Source: a candidate division WOR-3 bacterium | GTDB lineage: Bacteria; Hydrothermota; Tepidihabitantia; Tepidihabitantales; Tepidihabitantaceae | Length of the DNA stretch: 64,000 nucleotides | Reading direction: 5' to 3' | NCBI GenBank assembly: GCA_039801085.1 | Contig: JBDRTY010000001.1 | Location: 124,001 to 188,000 of the forward strand | In this document: in pieces, positions 34,871 through 44,463 of the stretch | Layout: each line of letters opens with the position of its first letter | Position numbering within the stretch: position 1 is the stretch's first letter | The notes under the pieces: model-generated | Told to the model about the DNA's origin: nothing | The model's database searches: none | What the model saw: the letters and a program-made list of their open reading frames with translations, nothing else | Made by a program: the position numbers and the translations under genes

Positions 34871-37756
34871 GTGAGGGGCAGCAGGGCGAGGCGTGATGTT
34901 GTGTGGGAAGTGGAAGTTACGAAAAACTCCCCGGATCCCGAAGCTCAGGCACTGATCGCCGATGTCAGGGACCTGGGTTTTAAAAAAGTATTCCGTTTAA
35001 AAATTACGCGGCTGTGGTTTCTATCCGGAGCACTCAATGAGGATGACATTGGACAGATAACCACGAAACTGCTGTGCGATCCGGTGAACGAGCAGGCGAA
35101 AATTACTCTGTTGGCTGATGGCAGACTGAAGACGGTTACCGGTTTTGAGGTGCTGTTCAATCCCGGAGTGATGGACCCGAGCGTCGCAAGTGTGCTGCGC
35201 GCCCTGGCAGATATGGGTTATTCCGGTTGCTCTGTCCGCAGCGGTCGGCGGTATGAATTCAATCGGGAGTTCAGTCCGGAAGAACAGGACCGGCTGGTTA
35301 AAGGGTTGTTGCTCAATCCGCTGATTCAGCACCTTGCCCAGCCCGGGGAAATCGTGTTTGCCCGCGCCCGCCCCTACCGTTTTCGCCCGTCAGTGATCCG
35401 GATTACCGGGCTTGATGATGTTCAGCTTGCGGCAATTTCTCGAGAGCGACTGCTGGCACTGTCGCTTGAGGAAATGCAGATTCTCCAGCGGTTCTACGAG
35501 GAACTGGGACGGGAGCCGACTGATGTCGAACTGGAAACCTTCGCTCAGACCTGGTCGGAGCATTGTCAGCACAAAACTTTCCGGGGGGAGATTACCTTTG
35601 GTGCGCGCCGGATTAATAATTTACTCAAGTCAACGATTATGCGGGTTACTGAGGAGCTAAATCTGCCCTGGGTGCTTTCGGCATTTCATGATAATTCCGG
35701 TGTAATTGAATTTGACGAACAATACGGAATTAGCTTCAAGGTAGAGACCCATAATCACCCTTCGGCGCTTGAGCCCTACGGCGGTGCTGCTACCGGCATT
35801 GGTGGGGTAATCCGGGACTGTCTGGGGACCGGGCTGGGTGCCAAGCCGATAATGAATACCGATGTATTCTGTTTTGGTTATCCCGGCACACCGCATGAGG
35901 AGTTGCCCCCCGGGGTTCTGCATCCCCGAAGGGTGCTGAAAGGGGTCGTCACCGGTGTGCGTGATTATGGTAACCGGATGGGAATTCCTACTGCCAATGG
36001 TGCGGTTTATTTTGATGAAGGTTTTCTGACCAATCCGCTGGTATTCTGCGGTACCGTGGGGTTGATTCCCCGGGACTGCCTGAGAAAAGAGGTTCGAGCC
36101 GGACAGGCGATTGTCCTGTTAGGCGGCAGAACGGGGAGGGACGGAATTCATGGAGTAACTTTTGCCTCACTGGAACTGGATCAGGAGTCGGCAGCGTTTT
36201 CCTCCGGAGCGGTTCAGATCGGTAATCCGATTGAGGAGAAGAAACTGCGTGATCTTGTGCTCTGTGCCCGGGATCGGAGGCTGTTCAGTGCCATTACTGA
36301 TTGTGGTGGGGGTGGGCTTTCCAGTGCCGTGGGCGAGCTGGCTCAGGAACATGGATGTGAGGTCTGGCTGGAACGAGTACCGCTGAAGTATTCCGGTTTG
36401 ACGCCGGCGGAAATCTGGGTATCTGAGGCTCAGGAGCGGATGGTGGTGTTCGTGGAACCCGGGCAGGTTGATGAACTGCTGAAGCTGGCAAAAGAGCATG
36501 ATGTTGAGGCGACGGTGATCGGCAGAGTGACAGATTCCGGGCAGTTGCGGGTAAAATACAGAGGGTCGCTGGTCGCTGATTTGCCGATGGATTTTCTCCA
36601 TCATGGGTGGCGCAGCGTTAAACGGACCGCGGTCTGGAATCGCCCTGATGTTTCCGAGCCGTATGTTCCGGAGTATCAGAATTTGAACGAAATAACCCTG
36701 AAGCTGTTAGCCAGCCCCAATATTGCGAGCAAGGAATGGATTACGCGTCAGTATGATCATGAGGTGCAGGCGGGGACGGTTGTTAAACCATTCTGTGGGA
36801 GATACGGTACCGGACCGAGCGATGCAGCGGTCATCATGCCCGTCCGGAATTCCGCTCGCGCCTGTGTAATTGCCTGCGGTATCTGTCCCCGCTACGGGAT
36901 GATCGATCCTTACTGGATGGCGGCATCGGCAATTGACGAGGCATTGCGGAACTGCATTGCTACCGGTGGTGATATTGAGCGGACCGCAATTCTGGATAAC
37001 TTCTGCTGGGGAAGTCCGGAGCGCCCGGAACAGCTCGGAGCGCTGGTGCGGGCAGCAGAAGCCTGTTACGATATTGCCCGCGGTTTCCGGGTGCCGTTTA
37101 TTTCCGGCAAGGATTCGCTTTATAACGAATTCCGCACCGCTGCCGGCGAGACGGTGCCGATTCCGGGGACACTGCTGATATCAGCGGTGAGTGTGATTCC
37201 CGACGGGACGCAGACGGTGACCGCTGATTTCAAGCGTGCCGGTTCCCTGATTTATCTTCTGGGCGATACACTGCCGGAGCTCGGGGGCAGTGAGTATTTG
37301 CGTCTGCATGGCGGATTAGGTCGTGATGTTCCCAAGGTTGAACCGCGAAAGGCACGCCGGCTGATGAAACAGCTCGGGCGGGCGATCAGAGCCGGACTGG
37401 TGCTTGCCTGTCATGACCTTTCTGAGGGAGGGCTGGGAGTGGCGGTGCTGGAAATGGCATTTGCCGGCGGACTGGGGGCAAGACTGGATCTGCGCCGGGT
37501 TCCGGGTGCTCAACAGTTTGAGCGTGATGACTTCCTGCTGTTCAGCGAGTCCAACAGCCGGTTTCTTTGTGAGGTGCCGCTCGAAGCCCGTCACCATTTT
37601 GAACGGCTGATGCAGGGGTTGCCGGTGAGAGCGATCGGGCAGACCACGAGCGAGTTGCAGGTAGTGATCCGGGGGTTGCAGGCAACGGAAGTTCTCCGTC
37701 TGGCAGTTGCCGATGCCGAAAGGGTCTGGCGTCAGGCGCTGACCGCCCGGCTGTGA
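34871..37756 (+). CDS. purL: Phosphoribosylformylglycinamidine synthase, PurS-PurL fusion type
   Basis: 961 residues, converting FGAR to FGAM in purine synthesis with ammonia from a separate PurQ. The N-terminus has two tandem PurS-like domains (about 13-90 and 95-165) not present in the short PurL. The synthetase core follows: SEHCQHKTF, HNHPSALEPYGGAATGIGG, GRTGRDGIHG, DCGGGGLSSAVGE, then the second half with SGKDSLYNEF and CHDLSEGGLGVA. No glutaminase domain is present. It starts at a GTG 3 nt after the preceding stop. Confidence 0.93.
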   Translation: MRGSRARRDVVWEVEVTKNSPDPEAQALIADVRDLGFKKVFRLKITRLWFLSGALNEDDIGQITTKLLCDPVNEQAKITLLADGRLKTVTGFEVLFNPGVMDPSVASVLRALADMGYSGCSVRSGRRYEFNREFSPEEQDRLVKGLLLNPLIQHLAQPGEIVFARARPYRFRPSVIRITGLDDVQLAAISRERLLALSLEEMQILQRFYEELGREPTDVELETFAQTWSEHCQHKTFRGEITFGARRINNLLKSTIMRVTEELNLPWVLSAFHDNSGVIEFDEQYGISFKVETHNHPSALEPYGGAATGIGGVIRDCLGTGLGAKPIMNTDVFCFGYPGTPHEELPPGVLHPRRVLKGVVTGVRDYGNRMGIPTANGAVYFDEGFLTNPLVFCGTVGLIPRDCLRKEVRAGQAIVLLGGRTGRDGIHGVTFASLELDQESAAFSSGAVQIGNPIEEKKLRDLVLCARDRRLFSAITDCGGGGLSSAVGELAQEHGCEVWLERVPLKYSGLTPAEIWVSEAQERMVVFVEPGQVDELLKLAKEHDVEATVIGRVTDSGQLRVKYRGSLVADLPMDFLHHGWRSVKRTAVWNRPDVSEPYVPEYQNLNEITLKLLASPNIASKEWITRQYDHEVQAGTVVKPFCGRYGTGPSDAAVIMPVRNSARACVIACGICPRYGMIDPYWMAASAIDEALRNCIATGGDIERTAILDNFCWGSPERPEQLGALVRAAEACYDIARGFRVPFISGKDSLYNEFRTAAGETVPIPGTLLISAVSVIPDGTQTVTADFKRAGSLIYLLGDTLPELGGSEYLRLHGGLGRDVPKVEPRKARRLMKQLGRAIRAGLVLACHDLSEGGLGVAVLEMAFAGGLGARLDLRRVPGAQQFERDDFLLFSESNSRFLCEVPLEARHHFERLMQGLPVRAIGQTTSELQVVIRGLQATEVLRLAVADAERVWRQALTARL

Positions 37757-37758
37757 GT

Positions 37759-38778
37759 TTATTCCTGGTCTTCGGTAATATAAGGGTCGATAGGTGACTT
37801 GGTCATCAGTCGCATCAATTCATCATTAAAGCGCTGGGCGGGATAATATCCGAATACCTTCAGGATGTGGTTTTTGGCAATCACTTCGTGCACCAGTGCA
37901 AGGTTCTTGCCCGGAACTACGGGAATGGTGACCAGGGGAATTTTTACGCCGAGAATTTCGGAAAACTGCTCCTCAATTCCCGCCCGTTCACATTCAACAC
38001 CGGTCTTCCAGTGTACAAGCCGGACTTCAACCTCAATCCTTTTCTGGACCCGGATGGCGCGGACACCATAGAGACTGTAGACATCAACGATGCCGACCCC
38101 CCGGACTTCAATATGATGAGCCAGCGCCGGTGATTTGGCAGCGGAGTAGCCCATCAGGATGCCGTTCCCGCGTCGGAGGACGCGCACCAGGTCATCGGCA
38201 ATCAGCCGGTGTCCCCGGTCCACCAGGTCAAGGGCACATTCACTCTTGCCGATTCCTGATTCACCGGTGATCAACAGCCCGACACCAAAGACATCCACCA
38301 GATCGCCGTGGATATAGGTCTCGGGAGCAAGCCGGTAGTCGAGAAATGAGGTCAGGAGGTGAATAAATGGTGTTGTGTCCAGTGGGGTGCGCAGGACCGG
38401 AACCGCCAGCCGGTCGGCTTCGCTGAGCCAGATCGGATTTAAATCCAGCCCCTTGGTAACAATTACTGCGGCAGGATTAAGCTCCAGCAGGGTCCGGACC
38501 GACTTCGTGTATTCAGCCGGGGTCAGGGTATTAAGAAATGACAGTTCGGTACTGCCGACGATCTGAATCCGTTCCGAGAGGAATACACCGGTGAAACGGG
38601 CAAGTGCCAGCCCCGGACGGTTGATGTCCGAGGTTACAATATAATGACTTTCCAGTCCACTGGCGCCGCCGAGCAGTTCCAGGCGCCATTCTTCCTTTTT
38701 TTCCCGGAACAGTGTCCCGACGGTTATCGTTTTCGGGGGAGGAAGGCCGGATTCTTCAGCGTTCATATCTGCTGCCAT
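37759..38778 (-). CDS. hprK: HPr kinase/phosphorylase-like protein
   Basis: 339 residues. An N-terminal sensor-like domain (about 10-145) precedes the kinase domain with Walker A GESGIGKSECALDL, the following RGHRLIADD, the HprK signature EVRGVGIVDV, and LVTIPVVPGKNLA. It phosphorylates HPr-type proteins on Ser in other bacteria. No HPr or PTS gene is in this window. Its ATG overlaps the hpf stop (TAATG). Confidence 0.92.
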   Translation of the reverse strand: MAADMNAEESGLPPPKTITVGTLFREKKEEWRLELLGGASGLESHYIVTSDINRPGLALARFTGVFLSERIQIVGSTELSFLNTLTPAEYTKSVRTLLELNPAAVIVTKGLDLNPIWLSEADRLAVPVLRTPLDTTPFIHLLTSFLDYRLAPETYIHGDLVDVFGVGLLITGESGIGKSECALDLVDRGHRLIADDLVRVLRRGNGILMGYSAAKSPALAHHIEVRGVGIVDVYSLYGVRAIRVQKRIEVEVRLVHWKTGVECERAGIEEQFSEILGVKIPLVTIPVVPGKNLALVHEVIAKNHILKVFGYYPAQRFNDELMRLMTKSPIDPYITEDQE

Positions 38779-39098
38779 TATCCGCCTGTTTTTTCCCGGC
38801 CGGCACGACGGCGCCGGGTGCGGATTTTTTCCAGATGCCGCTCCAGCTGCACTGTGAGCTTGTCGGTCAGATCGTTGACTGCCTCATAGAGGTCCTTGCC
38901 TTGGCCCCTGGCGGTCACGATAAAATGACCGGAATGAAATTTTCCCTCGGCAATTTCAAATGCCCGGTCCCGGAAGAGGATAATTTCCCCTTCCAGTACC
39001 TGATGGTCATAGCGGGCAATTTTACTCATTTTTTTCTCAATATAATTCCGGAGATAGGGGGTGACTTCCAGATGACGGGCGGTAATGGTGATCTGCAT
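38778..39098 (-). CDS. hpf: Ribosome hibernation promoting factor (short form)
   Basis: 106 residues, the short HPF/YfiA domain only: N-terminal MQITITARHLEVTPYLRNYIEKK, HVDxxL-like core, FHSGHFIVTARGQGKDLYEAVNDLTDKLTVQLERH, and a basic tail. It binds the 30S decoding region in stationary phase. AAAGGAGG precedes the ATG. It forms a two-gene operon with hprK, an arrangement seen in several phyla. Confidence 0.93.
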   Translation of the reverse strand: MQITITARHLEVTPYLRNYIEKKMSKIARYDHQVLEGEIILFRDRAFEIAEGKFHSGHFIVTARGQGKDLYEAVNDLTDKLTVQLERHLEKIRTRRRRAGREKTGG

Positions 39099-39121
39099 TT
39101 AACCTCCTTTTCACCACAAAA

Positions 39122-39149
39122 ATCTTACCGGAATAATGTCTTAAGTCAA
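39122..39149 (-). promoter_or_regulatory. Promoter of hpf-hprK
   Basis: On the minus strand TTGACT (39144..39149), 16 bp, TAAGAT (39122..39127); the leader carries AAGGAGG. Confidence 0.6.
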
Positions 39150-39174
39150 GCAGTCACTTGCGGTAAGATTTGAA

Positions 39175-39762
39175 TTATAACTCTTTTCTTCCTTCCAGAG
39201 CCCGGCCGAGTGTTTCCCGGTCTGCCAGTTCCAGTTCACTGCCCACCGGCAGACCCCGGGCGATTCTGGTTACCCGGATGCCAAACGGTTTGAGCTGCCG
39301 GGCAAGGTAGATTGCCGACGCTTCACCTTCGACGGTCGGGTTGGTGGCGAGGATTACCTCGCTAATCTTCCCGTTTTCAATCCGGGCAAGCAGTTCCCGG
39401 ATGTGGAGATTTTCCGGTCCGATCCGGTCCAGTGGTGCCAGTGCACCACCGAGGACATGGTAGATGCCGTGAAACTGCCCGGTCTGTTCCAGTGCCAGCA
39501 CATCTGCCGGTTCCTCAACTACGCAGACCAGGGAGTGGTCCCGTTTCGGATCAGAGCAGATGGTGCAGATTTCCTTTTCCGTCAGATTGAAGCACACCGG
39601 GCAGAGGTGAATTTTCTCCAGTGCCTGGTTCAGTGCGGTGGAGAGTTGCCGGGCAAGTTCCGGGTTTTTCAGCAGGTGGAAGGCAAGCCGCTGAGCCGAC
39701 TTTTTTCCGATGCCCGGCAGACTGCTCAAGGCGGCAAGCAGTGATTCAAACACGCTGTTCAT
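39175..39762 (-). CDS. recR: Recombination protein RecR
   Basis: 195 residues. A helix-hairpin-helix start (LSSLPGIGKKSAQRLAFHLL), a four-Cys zinc finger (CPVCxxxxxxxICTIC), and a Toprim domain (VVEEPADVLALEQTG, ATNPTVEGEASAIYLA). It loads RecA at gaps together with RecF/RecO. Overlaps the dnaX stop by 4 nt. Confidence 0.96.
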   Translation of the reverse strand: MNSVFESLLAALSSLPGIGKKSAQRLAFHLLKNPELARQLSTALNQALEKIHLCPVCFNLTEKEICTICSDPKRDHSLVCVVEEPADVLALEQTGQFHGIYHVLGGALAPLDRIGPENLHIRELLARIENGKISEVILATNPTVEGEASAIYLARQLKPFGIRVTRIARGLPVGSELELADRETLGRALEGRKEL

Positions 39763-41321
39763 GGTTCCTCTTCCGCATCACCGAACAGCTCCCGGACCTT
39801 GCGGTTAACCCAGTCCGGCGGTAACTGTTCGTGGATCAGAGTGGTCTCGATAACTGCCGGGCTGCCGGTCAGGGTGCTCAGAGTGGTTTCAATCAGTGCC
39901 CGGCTGCTCTTCAGCAGATGAATATTACCGCGATGTTCAAGATACAGTCCGATGGTCAGTTTTCTGCCATCCCAGTTCAGCGGTTTGGCAAACTGAAGAA
40001 TCGGAAACAGTCCCGGGCGTTGCTGGGCGATACTTTCGAGCATGGCGGTCCAGAGCTGATCCAGTGGTTTGTTCCCCACCGGCGGAGCTGAGGGCGGAGG
40101 GTCTCCGGCTGATTCGGGTTGAGGTGGGGGTTTTTCTACCGGCGGCGCCAGGTCAGCAGAGCGGTTTGACTTTACTTTTTTTCCCGCGGGCGGGTCAGAG
40201 GTTGATGAGGTAGGTGCCGGGTTGCCGGCAGAACCGAGCTCCAGCAGCTTCAACGAAACGATCTCCAAAAGGATTTTCGGGAGGAGCGATTCCCGAGCCT
40301 GTTTTTCGGACATGCTCAGGGTATTGATGATGTTGACAATGCGGGCGAGGTCAAATTTTTCTGCCTGCTGCTGGAGCCGGTTGATCTCCTCGGGCAGAAA
40401 CCCTTCAGCGAGGGTTCCCCCCAATTTCAGCAGGAGCAGGTTGCGGAAATGATTTACCGTTCCGGTGAAAAATTCCACCAGGTCATAGCCGGCGGTGAAC
40501 AGCTGTTCGGTGAAGTCAAGCATCGCCTTGGGGTCGCGGGTGCTGAGCAGGTCAGCGTACTGATAGAACAGATCTGCAGGCACAAGCCCCAGCAGTTCTT
40601 CGACATGAACGAGTTCGATCCCTTCCGGACTATAAGTGGCAAGCATGTCCAGAAGCCCTTCAGCATCACGGATCGCACCATCTGCCCTTCGGGCGACTGC
40701 TGCCAGCGCCGGTTCGCTGATTTTAATCTGCTCCTGCTCTGCCAGCCATTTCAACCGGTCGATGATTTCGTTGACGGTCGCCTTGCGGAAGTCAAAGCGC
40801 TGGCACCGGGAAAGGATGGTGGTCGGTACTTCATGCGGGGCGGTGGTGGCGAAGATGAATTTCGCATGGGCGGGTGGTTCCTCAAGTGTCTTGAGCAGGG
40901 CATTGAACGCCTCCTTGGTCAGCATGTGAACTTCGTCAATGATATACACTTTATAACGAAAGCTGGCCGGGGCATATTTTATATTCTCGCGCAACTCACG
41001 GACCTGGTCGATTCCCCGATTGGAAGCACCGTCAATTTCCAGGACATCCATACTCCGCGATTCCGCTATTTCCACGCAGGCGGAGCACTGATTGCAGGGG
41101 GTCACAGTCGGTTGACGGTAGGAAAGGCAGTTCAGGCTCTTGGCGAGGATGCGGGCGGTTGTGGTCTTGCCGACACCGCGCGGACCGGCAAACAGATAGG
41201 CGTTGGCGAGCCGGTTATTTTCGATTGCCCGGATCAGGGTATTTTTAACATGGTCCTGAATCAGTAATTCGGCAAAGGTCCTGGGCCGGTATTTGAGAGT
41301 CAGAACCTGCCGGCTGGACAT
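39759..41321 (-). CDS. dnaX: DNA polymerase III subunit gamma/tau
   Basis: The 520-residue clamp-loader ATPase. AAA+ domain: Walker A GPRGVGKTTTA, a zinc-binding set (CLSY..CNQCSAC), Walker B IIDEVHML, sensor 1 ATTAPHEVPTTILSRCQRFDF. Domain III follows, then a Pro/Ser-rich linker (about 380-425) and a C-terminal polymerase-binding-like region. No obvious slippery A run for a gamma frameshift was noticed. It lies directly after the SRP RNA gene and before recR. Confidence 0.96.
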   Translation of the reverse strand: MSSRQVLTLKYRPRTFAELLIQDHVKNTLIRAIENNRLANAYLFAGPRGVGKTTTARILAKSLNCLSYRQPTVTPCNQCSACVEIAESRSMDVLEIDGASNRGIDQVRELRENIKYAPASFRYKVYIIDEVHMLTKEAFNALLKTLEEPPAHAKFIFATTAPHEVPTTILSRCQRFDFRKATVNEIIDRLKWLAEQEQIKISEPALAAVARRADGAIRDAEGLLDMLATYSPEGIELVHVEELLGLVPADLFYQYADLLSTRDPKAMLDFTEQLFTAGYDLVEFFTGTVNHFRNLLLLKLGGTLAEGFLPEEINRLQQQAEKFDLARIVNIINTLSMSEKQARESLLPKILLEIVSLKLLELGSAGNPAPTSSTSDPPAGKKVKSNRSADLAPPVEKPPPQPESAGDPPPSAPPVGNKPLDQLWTAMLESIAQQRPGLFPILQFAKPLNWDGRKLTIGLYLEHRGNIHLLKSSRALIETTLSTLTGSPAVIETTLIHEQLPPDWVNRKVRELFGDAEEEP

Positions 41322-41334
41322 GATTTATCAGAAT

Positions 41335-41609
<275 letters not shown>

Positions 41610-41644
41610 AAATAACCCTTTGTCCCCAAACCCGGCAATGGGCA

Positions 41645-42610
41645 TCAGCGCATCATCTGTGCAGGTTCAACGAAGAGTCTCTTGGTGTCAATCGTATCGC
41701 TGACAATCCCCAGCCGGAGCAGACGGGCAGCCAGTGTCTGAACCGCTGGCCGGTTGATCTCGACCAGCCGCTGATACTGAGGCAGACGGCAGAAACCGCA
41801 GACATTCTGGCAGTAAGGGAAGTAGCGTCCCAGAGTCTGCTTGCCTTCTTCAGGCCGGGCATCGATCCGGTCAACCGCCATATCCAGTGCAATCTTCAGC
41901 CGGGTGCGCTGTGCCCGGGTGGTCTTTTTCAGAAATTCCGGACTGAAGCCAATCGCAAATGCCGGGAACGGGTTGTTGAGATAGCGGGTGGCAATTGCGC
42001 TCAGTGTGTCGACCGTATTCAGATTGAGCGGACAGACCGCAGGCTCCACGAGCCAGGCGGCATCCAGCTGTCCGGCGGTGAGCATCGCCGAAAGTGCGGT
42101 CAGGGATGCTTCAGTGAGTTTCACATCCGCCGGCTTGAGTCCAATTTCTCCGAGAAGGGCGGCGACATAGTCTCGCAGGATCGGCGGGTAACCGAGCCGT
42201 TTGCCCTTGAGATCGGTGAGCTTGTTGATTTTGCTCTTTTTTACTTTGGCAAGCGCATCCACCGGCAGAGCGGGCCGGAATTCCACCGCCATGAACACCA
42301 GCAGGGTTTCGCCCTTGGTGCTCATATGCCTCAGAATTGTACTCCAAGGGAACACCCCGACATCGGTTTTGCCGGCAAAGAGCTCGGTCAGTGCCTGCTC
42401 GGGGTCAGAGTAGAATACCAGCTCAGGCAGAATCCGGTTTTTGACAAACAGGGTGTCGTCGCTTGCGACGAGAAATGGTAGTGCTGCTACCGAGCTGTCG
42501 CAGGCAAACCGCAGGGGCATCGGCCGGTTTTCCTGAATCTGCGGATAGAGGATGATGCCGACCAGTACTGCTGCCAGGATGATGATAATGACGGTCAGAA
42601 TTCGGGTCAT
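41645..42610 (-). CDS. NMT1/THI5-like (SsuA-type) substrate-binding protein
   Basis: 321 residues. An N-terminal hydrophobic segment (about 4-23) anchors or exports it. A periplasmic-binding fold of the NMT1/SsuA class follows: PLRFACDSSVAALPFLVA, GKTDVGVFPW, DLKGKRLGYPP, and LDAAWLVEP. The ligand could be a sulfonate, pyrimidine precursor or similar. No permease or ATPase gene is adjacent, so its transporter, if any, is elsewhere. It lies 14 nt after the TPR gene and likely shares its promoter. Confidence 0.82.
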   Translation of the reverse strand: MTRILTVIIIILAAVLVGIILYPQIQENRPMPLRFACDSSVAALPFLVASDDTLFVKNRILPELVFYSDPEQALTELFAGKTDVGVFPWSTILRHMSTKGETLLVFMAVEFRPALPVDALAKVKKSKINKLTDLKGKRLGYPPILRDYVAALLGEIGLKPADVKLTEASLTALSAMLTAGQLDAAWLVEPAVCPLNLNTVDTLSAIATRYLNNPFPAFAIGFSPEFLKKTTRAQRTRLKIALDMAVDRIDARPEEGKQTLGRYFPYCQNVCGFCRLPQYQRLVEINRPAVQTLAARLLRLGIVSDTIDTKRLFVEPAQMMR

Positions 42611-42624
42611 TGTTCCTCCCCTTC

Positions 42625-44232
42625 TTATTGTTTTAATTTCTTATACCGCTCATAGGCGGCGGCTGCCTTGTCCTTCTCGCCCGTCTCGCGGTAACAGTGC
42701 ACAAGGTTGAGCCAGGCTTCGGCGTTGTCCGGATTGATTTTCGTGGTCATCATCAGGTCCTCGATTGCCTGTTTCAGAAACTCCCGTCCCGCATCCTTCT
42801 TCCCGGATTCAATCAGCGACAGCCCGATGCCGGTCCGGCTCACCCCGAGCAGCAGATAGATGTTTTCCAGCTGAACCGGATTCTCGTTGCTCAGGAATAC
42901 CCCTTCCGGAGTGACGGCGGAGAGGTCCTGCTGTCCTTTGAGGTGCGGGAAGTAGAGATAAACAAAGCCACCCCCATAGTAACCGAGAGTGGCAAGTGCG
43001 CTGTCAATCTGACGGGCAAGCGGTCCGGTGATTTCGAGATAGCCCCTGGGGACGACATCAGTGGTGACAAGAGACACAAGCTGCTGCTGCAGCGTGCCTG
43101 GTAATTTTGCTACCGGCACGACGGTGTTTTCGATCACCCGGGCGAAAGAAATCATCGCCAGGCTGTCTTTCTTCGCCTGGTACTGGGCGATCCCGAGATT
43201 AAAAAGGGCGGAATAGTCATAAGGGTCATTGGCAAGTGCCTGCTGGAATAACTGTTCCGCCTGGGTGCGGTATTTGTTGGAGGTGTCGCCCCGGGTTTCG
43301 GCTGAAGCACGCAGCAGGGCAGAGCCGAGCCGGGTGGAGGTGACATTCAGATTGTTGGCGGCGTAGAAAAGGCGCGAGGTTACCTGGGCAATCTGCTGGA
43401 GCTGTTTTTCCTGATTCAGCTCCTTCTCAATATAGCGCCGGAGCTCCTCCGGTCCGGCATAGCGCTGTTTGTCAACCAGATTCCGGGCGATTTTCCGGAC
43501 CTGGGCGGTGTCGCTCAATTTCAGGAGATTCACCAGCTCCGCATAGGCGCTGTCATAACGCGCCTGATAAATCCGCAGTGCCTGATGATAATAATAACTG
43601 GTGGAGTCCCAGCGGCTGCGTCTTGTCTCCCTGGGCAGCAGGCTGTCCGGAACCTGCAGGTAATACAGCCCGATCAGCGAATAGGCTTCGGCACTGCCGG
43701 TGTTCAGAGACAGCATCTCGCGGGCGGTCTTCAGCATCTCGTCGAATTTACCGAGTGCGCTGTAGGCATTGGCAATCAGCGCATAGGTCTGGGACTTTGC
43801 CGGTTCAATCAGCAGGGCGGCACGGGCAAAGCTGATCGCCTTTTCGTATTCCCCGGCGTTCAGATTGTCCCGGCTGGCAGCAATGAGTGCGGTCCAGCTC
43901 CAGTGGGTCTGCTGTTCATCCTTGCGAATGTCCTCGACAATCGAGCTGTCGTTACTGATTGCGGCGAGAAAATGTCCGGCAGCCGGAATCAGCTGATTCA
44001 GCTGAGCATCGCAGAGTCCGAGCCAGAGGTGAATCTGAGCGAGGGTCTTGCTGTCTGCAGTACTGCCATACTGATCCAGTGCCTTCTGAAACTGCTCCCG
44101 TGCCCGTTCATATCTGCCGCCCTGATAGTGGATCCTGCCGCCGCGCAGCAGCGCATCCAGGGGCACATTCTGGGCGCCGGCGATGACAAACAGGGCGCAG
44201 ACAGTTAGAACCATCCGCCGAAGATTAAGCAT
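42625..44232 (-). CDS. Exported TPR-repeat protein
   Basis: 535 residues. A signal peptide (about 1-20, MVLTVCALFVIAGAQ) is followed by at least seven TPR-like motifs spread over residues 25-260 and 310-530 (for example GRYERAREQFQKALDQYG, DPYDYSALFNLGIAQYQAKK, NAEAWLNLVHCYRETGEKDKA). Probably a periplasmic assembly scaffold. It is the first gene of the pair with the solute-binding protein and has a promoter and an AGGAGG site. Confidence 0.85.
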   Translation of the reverse strand: MLNLRRMVLTVCALFVIAGAQNVPLDALLRGGRIHYQGGRYERAREQFQKALDQYGSTADSKTLAQIHLWLGLCDAQLNQLIPAAGHFLAAISNDSSIVEDIRKDEQQTHWSWTALIAASRDNLNAGEYEKAISFARAALLIEPAKSQTYALIANAYSALGKFDEMLKTAREMLSLNTGSAEAYSLIGLYYLQVPDSLLPRETRRSRWDSTSYYYHQALRIYQARYDSAYAELVNLLKLSDTAQVRKIARNLVDKQRYAGPEELRRYIEKELNQEKQLQQIAQVTSRLFYAANNLNVTSTRLGSALLRASAETRGDTSNKYRTQAEQLFQQALANDPYDYSALFNLGIAQYQAKKDSLAMISFARVIENTVVPVAKLPGTLQQQLVSLVTTDVVPRGYLEITGPLARQIDSALATLGYYGGGFVYLYFPHLKGQQDLSAVTPEGVFLSNENPVQLENIYLLLGVSRTGIGLSLIESGKKDAGREFLKQAIEDLMMTTKINPDNAEAWLNLVHCYRETGEKDKAAAAYERYKKLKQ

Positions 44233-44267
44233 TTTTTATCCTCCTGAGATTGTTAATCAAACAAACT

Positions 44268-44295
44268 ATAATAGCGATTTTCTTTCCGGTGTCAA
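44268..44295 (-). promoter_or_regulatory. Promoter of the TPR gene
   Basis: On the minus strand TTGACA (44290..44295), 16 bp, TATTAT (44268..44273). The leader ends in AGGAGG 7 nt before the ATG. Confidence 0.7.
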
Positions 44296-44463
44296 TCAGG
44301 ATAAGGCCGGGTTTAGTCTTCTGGAGCGAATGAGAATTGAAGGTTGAGATTTAATAAATTGAGATGGCATGCAGTCTCAAATTTCTTCTTTCGTAGAACG
44401 ATCACCGGAGTATAGCAATATACCAGTGTTTTTAATTTTAGAGAATAGAGAATTCGTCAACGG

